64,000 nucleotides of DNA. Origin: an uncultured Blautia sp. Its GTDB lineage: Bacteria > Bacillota > Clostridia > Lachnospirales > Lachnospiraceae. Of the stretch, positions 1-8,069 are shown piece after piece (within the stretch, counting starts at the first letter, position 1; each line of letters begins with the position of its first letter). The translations under genes were made by a program, and so were the position numbers. The notes beneath the pieces were generated by a model that was not told where the DNA came from, made no database searches, and saw nothing but the letters and a program-made list of their open reading frames with translations. The stretch covers positions 10,466 to 74,465 of the forward strand of contig CATXEA010000017.1 in the NCBI GenBank assembly GCA_958367245.1, given 5' to 3'.

Positions 1-1789
1 CTACACCACCAAGCACATCCTCCTTTTTCATATAGCTGTTGCTAATTAAATATTTCTTAATCTTATCAACCGTTACTTTTTTATTTTCCTCAAAAAGCCT
101 GTAAATCTCCTGTTTGCAGTCCACTGAAATCGGATTTCCATTAATCTTAATATTATTAATTTCATTTAATACAGTAAATTTTGAGTATAATAATGAATTC
201 TGTGGCAATACAGTTTCACCCGGTAAGTAAGAACAGTTATTTGTCATTCGATTGATAAATTCATCTTCACTTTGATCTAAGTCCACCTTATTTTCAAAAT
301 TCCACGGATAAATTTTCCCTTCCGCTTTTCGTGTCAGCCATGCATATTTACTTGCTTCACAAAGTGGTCCCACATAATAGGGAATGCGAAATTCAAATAT
401 AGAAAGCAACTTTGATTTATTTGAAATCCCCTGTTCATCCGATTCTTTCAAAAACGGCAAATAATTTTCTGCATTTTCCAGAATTTTTTTCAGTTCGTCA
501 TAATAAAGCTGATAAGGTATGACTCTATTATCTCCTGTTACCTGTTTTGGCATAAATGTATATGTTTCTAATCTTAGCATCATATCTTGATAGATTGCCT
601 GATCTTCTTTATCACACTGAATATTTTTTTATTTCTTTTTCAGATAATCACAAAATTCTTCTTGCGTGATCTTTTTCTTATAATCTTTTGTCCGCTTTTC
701 TTTTGATATGTTATACACATAAGATGCATAATTTTCTTTTTCTGCATTTTTAAAAATAGAATGATACTCTTTGGGGCAATACTTACGAACAAAATTCTTC
801 AATATTTTCAAATCTGTTTGGTGTTGAGTATAGTCTTTTATCTTTGCTTCAGAAATACTGAAACAACCATGTAAAGAATCCACCAATAAAGCCCAATCAT
901 AAAGTGCTCGAAGCCGAATTAAATATTCTGCATCTACTTCGTCCATTTCATCCAAAAGTAGTTGAAAATCTTCTTCTGACTTTCTCAAGGAAATAGAAAT
1001 CTTCTCTTGAAACTCTTTCTGATTAAATAATTTTCCTGCCTCTACACTTCCTCCCGAAAGAAGTTTGATGATTCCCTCTTTACTAATACAGTCCTCTTCT
1101 TCTTTTTTCGGGTTTTTCCCATCATAAAGCAGATCCCAGAATTTTCGTTCTTTATTTTTAACAGTCTGATGCGATAAAAGAATATTTTGAAATTCCTCTT
1201 TATTATGGCATACCCATGGAGATACAACAAAAAGTTCCATGAATTTTTCGTAAACCGAATCAAAATCTAGTAATTCAGAAATATTATCTTTATTTACTTC
1301 ACTTAAAAAATGTCCGCGATGTGCCATAAGCCAGGCAACTGCCAAATAGACAAGACGAACATCATGCGGCGTTTTGTCTTCCATCAATTCCTTAATAAGA
1401 TGGTGGATCGTTGGATATTCTCTGTGGTAATCTTTATCCGTATAGTTTTCATCTTGAAAAAATATATAAGTATCTCTTCCACTGGTATCTTCCCTGAATA
1501 ATGCACTTTCCTTCAAACGAATAAAAAACTTCTCATCAATTTCACTAATAGCTTTTGCAAAAATCTGCTGTGTTAAGTGAACTCTTTGCTGCCTGCGATC
1601 TAAACGCCTGCGTGCTGTCCTATACATTCTCCTGTCAGAACATTGTTTTCCTTCTTCAAACACATGTGCCCCCCACATTAGTTCACCTTTATACTTCAGC
1701 AAATTAAACTGTTCATCCGTCACTGCATAGCCAACAGAATTCGTTCCAATATCTAATCCTACATAATAATTCTCATTCACTCTTGACAC
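1..1789 (-). pseudogene. cas9: cas9 5' portion with in-frame stop, runs off the left edge
   Basis: Type II CRISPR RNA-guided endonuclease. The first 386 codons carry RuvC-I (GLDIGTNSVGYAV, catalytic D13), the arginine-rich bridge helix (residues 53-70) and the start of the REC lobe. A TAA at 629-631 ends the frame. The same frame then stays open to base 2, reading Cas9 sequence such as FEFRIPYYVGPL and NRMTNNCSYLPGETVLP, so this is a nonsense codon and not a frameshift. RuvC-II/III, HNH and the PAM domain lie outside the window. The start is GTG with a GAGG site close upstream; a second in-frame GTG lies three codons on. A divergent tracrRNA directly upstream fits type II-A order. Product is probably inactive unless the stop is a sequencing error, is suppressed, or two halves are made. 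Confidence 0.88.
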
Positions 1790-1806
1790 CCCACCTCAAA
1801 ATATGA

Positions 1807-1936
1807 TATTTTAAACGTGTAAATCAATTACCCTATAGATTTACACTGCAAGTTCAAATAACATTATTATGAATACGTCGGATAACCGACAAACACAGTG
1901 TGTGTTATAAAAAGTCTATTGTATATAGGCTTTTTA
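1807..1936 (+). ncRNA. tracrRNA, divergent from cas9
   Basis: Called from position and folding. In order: anti-repeat about 1831-1860 (CCCTATAGATTTACAC, a TGCAA bulge, then GTTCAAATA); hairpin GTCGG-ATAA-CCGAC at 1877-1890; hairpin AACACA-GTG-TGTGTT at 1892-1906; and a factor-independent terminator with an 11-bp stem at 1909-1919/1925-1935 ending in TTTTT. A TTGACA at 1783-1788, inside the cas9 start region, with a weak TATTTT 18 bp on would start a short form near 1819. The CRISPR repeat, outside the window, should contain GTGTAAATCTATAGGG. The 5' segment 1807-1825 can pair with the anti-repeat. Confidence 0.75.
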
Positions 1937-2057
1937 TTTATGCTGTTTTACTCATTCTTTAGATTTCCACATATTTAAAAAAATATATTTTTTTACTTTG
2001 TCTCATGTCGATAGTTATATTTATGTAAAAATCTTTTTTATTGCTTTGTGATACAAC

Positions 2058-2101
2058 ATTATATCATAAAACATTGAATTCCCTGTCCCCTCTCAGGCGA
2101 C
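2058..2101 (-). promoter_or_regulatory. Dyad-box promoter reading toward cas9
   Basis: On the minus strand a 17-bp dyad (GTCGCC-N5-GGGGAC, 2085-2101), preceded by AAT, lies exactly 21 bp upstream of TATAAT (2058-2063), which has an extended TG motif. No -35 hexamer is present. The same arrangement occurs at 24934-24977 and 26012-26055. The transcript would have a leader of about 260 nt before cas9 and would run antisense to the tracrRNA. Confidence 0.6.
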
Positions 2102-2104
2102 ATT

Positions 2105-3205
2105 TTACACTAACTGATATTTGATCTTATTCTTTCTGGCATACTCTTCTGCATAAGAGCCAAACGAACATTGAATAATAAACTGTTTATCTGTATTGGT
2201 AAAAGCGTCCTGCCCAATCTGCTTTACGCTGTCTGGAATAATTAGAAAATCCAAAGAACTGCAGCCGAAAAATGCCCGTTCACCTATCTCTCTTAGGTTT
2301 TCATGTAATTCCACTTTTTTCAAATTTCTACAGTTTTCAAACATTCGATCCGGGATTCGCTCTATATTTTCTGGAATTGTCAAATGATCCAGTGACTCAC
2401 ATTCTGCCAAAAGCCCCTCACCTAACCAGAACACACTCCTTGGAATCTCGATGGTCCGCAGTCCAGTTCCCTTAAACGCCCCATCTCCAGCTGTTTTTAA
2501 AACCCTAGGCAAAGATACCGACTTTAAATTGCTGCAGTTCTCAAAAGCAGCGTCCCCTATTTCTTCTACGCTGATAGGCAATACCACCTGATGCAGCTTA
2601 TCGCATTCTTTAAAAGCATTTCGTCCAATATATGTGATTCCTTCTGTCAAGATTGCTTCCTCTGTTGGTAAATTACTGAAACTGTCATCTGCGATCTCAA
2701 CTACCGGCATATTCCCAGATTTGTTCTGAAAAATAATGGTCTTGTTCTTATCTCCACGGAATCCAGTTACTGCAAGACCTTTTCCCTTGCGGCTCTTTTC
2801 ATAGGTAAAAAGCTCTCCGTAAGCTTTTCCAGATGATGACTGTTCTCCCTGAATTGCAGGTCCACTTCCCTGTTTCTGAATGGAAATATCACAGGCTTTT
2901 CCCAATACCTTTCCTCCATAGCAGAAGCACCATACCGATACAATCCAGTCTGCATTGACACGGCTCATACCAAAATCATCCATCAACTGCTTCACATATC
3001 GAAAGGCAAAGGTATTATTAATATGGGATACACTCTGGATCTCCTGTGCAATTCCCATGTTATATGCCATAAGCAATAGATTTGCATTCTTCGCCTGATC
3101 TGGAAATAAGTCTTTTACCAATGCAGTAAATCTCTTTTTATCATCCAGAGATGCCTGGTGTTTCACAAGCATCTCTTCAAAATCCTGTTCAAATATGTCT
3201 ATCAC
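2105..3205 (-). CDS. BspA-type leucine-rich-repeat protein, last gene of the BREX operon
   Basis: 366-residue protein without signal peptide. The N-terminal 110 residues are a helical domain (DLFPDQ..NANLLLMAYNMGI, then ADWIVSVWCFCYG) of a type common in gut Firmicutes proteins with varied C-termini. Residues about 190-350 hold BspA/LRR_5 repeats (AFKECDKLHQVVLP, AFENCSNLKSVSLP, AFFGCSSLDFLIIP). It follows the 421-residue gene by 11 bp and so belongs to the brx transcript. A role as an intracellular binding or sensing protein is inference only; it is not a standard BREX component. The stop lies next to the dyad-box promoter. Confidence 0.75.
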   Translation of the reverse strand: MIDIFEQDFEEMLVKHQASLDDKKRFTALVKDLFPDQAKNANLLLMAYNMGIAQEIQSVSHINNTFAFRYVKQLMDDFGMSRVNADWIVSVWCFCYGGKVLGKACDISIQKQGSGPAIQGEQSSSGKAYGELFTYEKSRKGKGLAVTGFRGDKNKTIIFQNKSGNMPVVEIADDSFSNLPTEEAILTEGITYIGRNAFKECDKLHQVVLPISVEEIGDAAFENCSNLKSVSLPRVLKTAGDGAFKGTGLRTIEIPRSVFWLGEGLLAECESLDHLTIPENIERIPDRMFENCRNLKKVELHENLREIGERAFFGCSSLDFLIIPDSVKQIGQDAFTNTDKQFIIQCSFGSYAEEYARKNKIKYQLV

Positions 3206-3216
3206 CTTCTTCCATA

Positions 3217-4482
3217 TTATTTTCTATAAATTCCAGATACTTTGATCTCTTTCTTAGTATAGGTACAATACTGCTCTACAAATTTTTTATCTTCTTCCCA
3301 TTTCGCAATTGCATATTTCATATTTTCCATTGTTCGTCTCTGATTAATAAAAAATTCAAGATAACTTATTATCTCACCTTTAGATAATATTTTGTTATCT
3401 ATTATAAACTTTAAAATTCTATGACGCTTTTCTTGAGATAGTCCTTTTACTTCTGAAACACTATATCCGTACTGCATTAGCAAAGATTCCGTTGCAAATC
3501 CACCTTGTTTCTTATCTTTGCCTTGTATATATTTTTTCTCATCTGAGATTTTACATAACAATGTTCCTTTTTCTTTCACTCTTTTATATGTTGACTCTAG
3601 CATAAAAAAGATTTTACAATTCGGACAATAGCCTGCTGGAATTTTTATTGTCATGATCTTGCCATTTTTATCACTTACATCTAATAATGCAGTAATATCT
3701 TGTATCTCATGTGACTCATGTCTACATCGAAACATATTTCCTCTAATGATAAAATCTTCCATTTCAACCTGAACAAGAGGCATTCTACCTTTCTTCTTAT
3801 CCATTATCTCATAAGTAGCTTCTTGACCATATAAAAATATCGCACAAAAATCTGTAAATTTTCTTATATTATTTTTTTCAGATATATTCTTATCTAAAGA
3901 AATACTAAAATTTCTCAGATCTCTCTCTATAAAATCAGATCTTCGCACTTTGATTCCATAAAAGAATCTTCCCTCCAGACTAAGCATATGGTGAAATAAC
4001 GACAGTAGCATTTCTTTTATTTTCTTTCCATGGCTATCATACTCTCTCAATTTATCAAACTTTACATTTATTCCTTGCTGTTCAATGCAAAATATTTTCT
4101 TGTCTAGCACAATTTTGGGATTAATCATGTGTGCCATTAATTCAATATGTACTCTATCAGTCAAATTAAGTCCATAAATTTCCTGCATAGCAGGTAATTC
4201 AGTACATTTCTTTTTTAACTTTAATACCTGTTCTCTGTTTTCAAGGAATTGACTAGCTTCCTTTTTCAAAACACTCCGCACTGTCGCTTTTTCACAATTT
4301 AATGGATCAATACCTGCATGCGAATCATAAATTGTTTGAAATGAGTGCAAATATCTTTTATTATTCACAATCGCTTTTAATTCCTCATTTCGCACAAGCG
4401 TTTCTACATATTGACTAACTTTTGCATGATATTGCTCTTTTATTGCTTTATCGTTTACATCATAGTTGTCTAAGTTCAGCAT
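3217..4482 (-). CDS. Unknown Cys/His-containing protein encoded after brxL
   Basis: 421 residues, not recognised as a named family. The centre has a possible metal site: FRCRHESHE, then after about 30 residues GYCPNCK. The C-terminal 80 residues (YGYSVSEVKGLSQEKRHRIL, then KGEIISYLEFFINQR and a KWEEDKKFV helix) form a helical module that I believe recurs in other clostridial accessory proteins. The start lies 2 bp from the brxL stop, so translation is probably coupled. The gene is AT-rich like the rest of the island. Function unknown; placement suggests an accessory BREX or passenger defence role. Confidence 0.7.
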   Translation of the reverse strand: MLNLDNYDVNDKAIKEQYHAKVSQYVETLVRNEELKAIVNNKRYLHSFQTIYDSHAGIDPLNCEKATVRSVLKKEASQFLENREQVLKLKKKCTELPAMQEIYGLNLTDRVHIELMAHMINPKIVLDKKIFCIEQQGINVKFDKLREYDSHGKKIKEMLLSLFHHMLSLEGRFFYGIKVRRSDFIERDLRNFSISLDKNISEKNNIRKFTDFCAIFLYGQEATYEIMDKKKGRMPLVQVEMEDFIIRGNMFRCRHESHEIQDITALLDVSDKNGKIMTIKIPAGYCPNCKIFFMLESTYKRVKEKGTLLCKISDEKKYIQGKDKKQGGFATESLLMQYGYSVSEVKGLSQEKRHRILKFIIDNKILSKGEIISYLEFFINQRRTMENMKYAIAKWEEDKKFVEQYCTYTKKEIKVSGIYRK

Positions 4483-4484
4483 TT

Positions 4485-6563
4485 TTACTCCACTCCCAAT
4501 GCCTTAAATACAGCTTCTTCTGCAGAAGAATAAAAAATCAGGCTAAATGCGCCCACCAAATCTGATGGAACCATCCCAAGATCTCCTGCGGAGGTAATCG
4601 GAAGCAATACTTTCTTCGCTCCACTGTCTAAACATACTTGCAAGGTGCTTGCCAACTCCTCCACTTTTATTAAAGTACCGCCGATACTGATTTCCCCGAG
4701 AATTGCAAGACTGTTTATTGGAGTTTTTCCAAGCGCTGCGGAACAAATCGCAATCAATGTAGGTAACGCCAGATTTCCTGTCATCCCAATCCCCTGCATG
4801 TCCTGATAATTGATAATATAGTCTTTTGTAGTGGTACTGATCTGACCGGAAATACGGTTTCCATTGGCTTTCAGATAATTGAACGCTGTATTGGTTGCTT
4901 CTTTCGATTCTTTTCCTGATCCAATACCAGTACAAGTCAGTTTTCCATTTCCAGGCATCATCTGTGTTTCCAGCATATAACAACCAATCATTCCCGTTTT
5001 TGATTTTGAAACCGTATAAACAGAACCAGGTTTTCCCATTCCTTCCGGAATCAACTTGCCGCCGCCCTGCTCAGGAACAGAAACATAATGTTCTTCAAAA
5101 CTGTCATTTTCTATATAAGAGAAATTCACATCATAGAACTCCATGCCACCAATTTTCTTCAGCTGTTCTTTTACTCTGCGGCGAAGTTCCAAAGATATCT
5201 CTACGATTTCGCGTAATTCTTCCTTACTTACCTCTCCATCAGGATAAAGAAGTTTGGTAAACCCTGAAACCATCTTGCGAACGGCAATGGTATCACGCTG
5301 GTTCAGGTTATTCCCAAGACGGAAATACTTGTCCATCAAATCACTGTAACTATCTTTACGTAACTCACGCATAAACTCAGACAAATAATCCGTAATAAAT
5401 CCATAATCATTGGTAAAGGAGTCTGGTCTGTATTTTGGAATCTCCCAGCCTGGAATATAACAATGCATACGGTCCAAGAATGCTGTATCAGTTCCCATTT
5501 CCGGCGGGAATGGATCAAATAAGCTGGAAGTCTTCAAAAGAGTATCCACACTCTGGTTGATATTTCCTACAAAGACCATAGAAGCCTTTGCCTGAATCTC
5601 TGCCTTTCCTCGTGAAAATGCTCCGGATGCCATGTAACCTTTCATGATCTGGATACCATCTTTGTCTTTAAACTTAATACCAGCAACCTCATCAAAAGCT
5701 ACACAATCCCACATACCTACAAGACCTACCGTATGGTTGGACATATTGTAAAAAAGATTTGCAACTGTTGTCTGTCCACCGGCAACTAGAATACTGTTCG
5801 GAGAAATCTGCTCATATATGTAAGATTTACCTGTAGAACGTGGTCCTAATTCACAAAGGTTAAAGTTATTCTCTACCAGCGGTATCATACGAGCAATTAA
5901 AAGCCATTTTGCTCTCTCACTGAAACTTTCCGGCTCCAAACCAGTCGAACGAAGTAGAATATCCATCCATTCATCCTTTGTGAATGCTTTTCTTCCATTT
6001 CTCACTTCATCCATGTCTACATGTGGCATCTGGATTGGTGTCAGCTTACGGATACGGATTGGCTGTGCATTCTTCTTATCTTCCTCAATAAACTCATACT
6101 CCATCTGCAGGATACACCAGATACCTCCGCAGAGCAGTCTGTCATAATCCTTTACATAGTCCGGATGAACCGGAATTCCTTTCACACCAAGATTGGAGAA
6201 TGTAGCTTCATAGCGGTCTTCCTTTGTATTCAATACAACCGTGATACGGTCAATCACTGTATAGCTGCCTCTTTCACGCAAAAGAGAGAGAATCTTCTGT
6301 GCCTCATCCGGACGCACATAGTTATCTCTCAAAATACGCTTTACGTTCTCTACTCCCTCTTCAATGATCTCGTCATCATCAGAATTACAGTACTGTCCAA
6401 GGAGATATTCCAGTACATAAACTGGAACATTGGCTCCTTCACGGATGGATTTTGTTAAATCCTTCCGGACAATACGACCGTCATAGTATTGACGGAGTTT
6501 TTGCTTTATTTCTTCTCTTTTATCCTCAATTTCATTGTCAATAGGATTTCCAAATTCATCCAT
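4485..6563 (-). CDS. brxL: BREX protein BrxL (AAA+ with Lon-like C-terminal domain)
   Basis: 692 residues, the usual BrxL length. The N-terminal part is the BrxL-specific region. An AAA+ core follows, with Walker A GPRSTGKS at 240-247 and Walker B-like CVAFDEVAG near 287-295. The C-terminus has the Lon-protease fold (ILGEISIGGTLIKVEELAS, then GAKKVLLP). A clear Lon Ser-Lys dyad is not obvious: TGNLALPT lies where GPSAG is expected, and VEELAS replaces the Lys segment. BrxL is a core BREX-1 component needed for phage restriction. It is followed 2 bp later by the 421-residue gene. Confidence 0.95.
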   Translation of the reverse strand: MDEFGNPIDNEIEDKREEIKQKLRQYYDGRIVRKDLTKSIREGANVPVYVLEYLLGQYCNSDDDEIIEEGVENVKRILRDNYVRPDEAQKILSLLRERGSYTVIDRITVVLNTKEDRYEATFSNLGVKGIPVHPDYVKDYDRLLCGGIWCILQMEYEFIEEDKKNAQPIRIRKLTPIQMPHVDMDEVRNGRKAFTKDEWMDILLRSTGLEPESFSERAKWLLIARMIPLVENNFNLCELGPRSTGKSYIYEQISPNSILVAGGQTTVANLFYNMSNHTVGLVGMWDCVAFDEVAGIKFKDKDGIQIMKGYMASGAFSRGKAEIQAKASMVFVGNINQSVDTLLKTSSLFDPFPPEMGTDTAFLDRMHCYIPGWEIPKYRPDSFTNDYGFITDYLSEFMRELRKDSYSDLMDKYFRLGNNLNQRDTIAVRKMVSGFTKLLYPDGEVSKEELREIVEISLELRRRVKEQLKKIGGMEFYDVNFSYIENDSFEEHYVSVPEQGGGKLIPEGMGKPGSVYTVSKSKTGMIGCYMLETQMMPGNGKLTCTGIGSGKESKEATNTAFNYLKANGNRISGQISTTTKDYIINYQDMQGIGMTGNLALPTLIAICSAALGKTPINSLAILGEISIGGTLIKVEELASTLQVCLDSGAKKVLLPITSAGDLGMVPSDLVGAFSLIFYSSAEEAVFKALGVE

Positions 6564-6602
6564 GATGTTTCCTCCAAAATAATGTTAAGTTTTATAATTC
6601 CA

Positions 6603-8060
6603 TCAATTATTCAATGTCTCAACAATAGTATTATAAATTCTATTTCGTTCCTCTAAACTTAAACATTGCTTACACCATTCTTCAACTAGAACACTCCATA
6701 CATAACCTTTGCTCTGTTTAATATGATTTCCAATATATGTAGTCCAATCATGATGATCCGGTTCAAGAACAGCCTCTTGTAAAACTTGAAACAATGATCC
6801 CGCGCCGATACCAAATCTCCCATCCAAATTTTGCCAATTTATCGCTTTTAAATCCTCAATAATCTGTTTCTCTGGTGCTTTTTGTCCTGGCAATCCTACC
6901 TGACAATTCGAGCACTCGTTTATTTTATCCCCATCAACAATTGCAAGACCTTTATATGGCAATTTATGTTCTTTTATCAATTTTGCTATTGTATCTACTA
7001 CTGAAAAATCACCTATAGGTTTAATCAAAATTCTAGTCAGTATCCTTCCTGTATTATCAGACATTTTCAAAATTTCATTTATGATTGTCTCCGCTTCCTC
7101 ATCTTCAACAAACACATATAATTCTGGATGAAAATAATCATCTATACTACTTAAAGCAAATCTTGTTGATATTCCATATAAAATATCCTTTTCATTCTGC
7201 ATTTGAATCAACATAATACGTCCTTCTGGAGGTATTTCATCTAATACATGAGTACTATGTGTTGATAGTATTACTTGAATTTTTTTAATTCTAGATAATT
7301 TTAATAAATATTGGATCAGTCTTCTCTGTGCTGAAGGATGCAACGATGCTTCTACTTCATCTATTATTAGCAATGATTGATCTGGAATTGTTTGTAAAAG
7401 CTTGAATAAATCTAGAGTTGCATCTTCTCCTGCTCCTTGATGAAACTGTGAAACTTCACCAAACGAATTTGTTAATATTCCAACTTCCTTTTTAGGATCA
7501 ATATTGGTACTTGCAAATCGAGCTGCCTCATATGATCTTCCTAATACATGTGAAATTCCCTTTATACTTTCATCATTTAATATGACATTTTCTTGATTTT
7601 CCGTAGCCGCTTGTCTTGCAATTTTAGCATATCCTGCAGTAGCATCTAACGGTAATGTACGGGAAACATCCAAAAAGAACACATTTCGTTTAGGTTTTTT
7701 CTTTTTAGGCGTATAGCCCCAATCATTTGTTTTTTTCCAATGTGTTGGTCTTGTATTGTCCCCTTCTTGTATTACATATTCAATATACGCACCATCAATA
7801 GCATTCAAATCCCATTGAGTTTTCACAAACATTTTAGATGGATAAAAAGTAGCTCCACTTTTATTATTATACGCACATGCAGCTGCTTTTAAAAATGTGC
7901 TCTTACCAATACCATTTTCTCCAACAACTGCACATACTGGAAAATTAAAATCAATTCTTTGACCATTCCACCCATGTATATTATTTATCGTAATACTTTT
8001 TATGAATTTTTTCCATTTTCCTTCTGAAAATTGTTTTCTAAGTTCTCCTACCTCTGACAT
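6603..8060 (-). CDS. OLD-like ATPase with Toprim domain, inside the BREX operon
   Basis: 485 residues. The N-terminal half is an ABC/RecF-type ATPase: Walker A GENGIGKST at 47-55 and Walker B LLIIDEVEASLHP, followed by ILSTHS. The C-terminal half has Toprim features (FVEDEEAETI, then LAIVDGDK with the acidic DGD). This is the OLD-nuclease layout, so the inferred activity is ATP-controlled DNA cleavage. It sits between pglZ (9 bp away) and brxL (39 bp). OLD-like genes occur in several phage-defence systems but are not part of the six-gene BREX-1 core, so this is an accessory or nested gene. Confidence 0.82.
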   Translation of the reverse strand: MSEVGELRKQFSEGKWKKFIKSITINNIHGWNGQRIDFNFPVCAVVGENGIGKSTFLKAAACAYNNKSGATFYPSKMFVKTQWDLNAIDGAYIEYVIQEGDNTRPTHWKKTNDWGYTPKKKKPKRNVFFLDVSRTLPLDATAGYAKIARQAATENQENVILNDESIKGISHVLGRSYEAARFASTNIDPKKEVGILTNSFGEVSQFHQGAGEDATLDLFKLLQTIPDQSLLIIDEVEASLHPSAQRRLIQYLLKLSRIKKIQVILSTHSTHVLDEIPPEGRIMLIQMQNEKDILYGISTRFALSSIDDYFHPELYVFVEDEEAETIINEILKMSDNTGRILTRILIKPIGDFSVVDTIAKLIKEHKLPYKGLAIVDGDKINECSNCQVGLPGQKAPEKQIIEDLKAINWQNLDGRFGIGAGSLFQVLQEAVLEPDHHDWTTYIGNHIKQSKGYVWSVLVEEWCKQCLSLEERNRIYNTIVETLNN

Positions 8061-8069
8061 TTTCTCCTC

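Noticed and set aside
2085..2101. Terminator of the BREX operon formed by the dyad box
   Set aside because: Imperfect 6-bp arms without a T run, and the same dyad stands before promoters at two other sites.
1790..2104. CRISPR array
   Set aside because: No repeated 30-40 bp units with spacers here; the repeated elements are the tracrRNA arms only. Any array lies left of the window.
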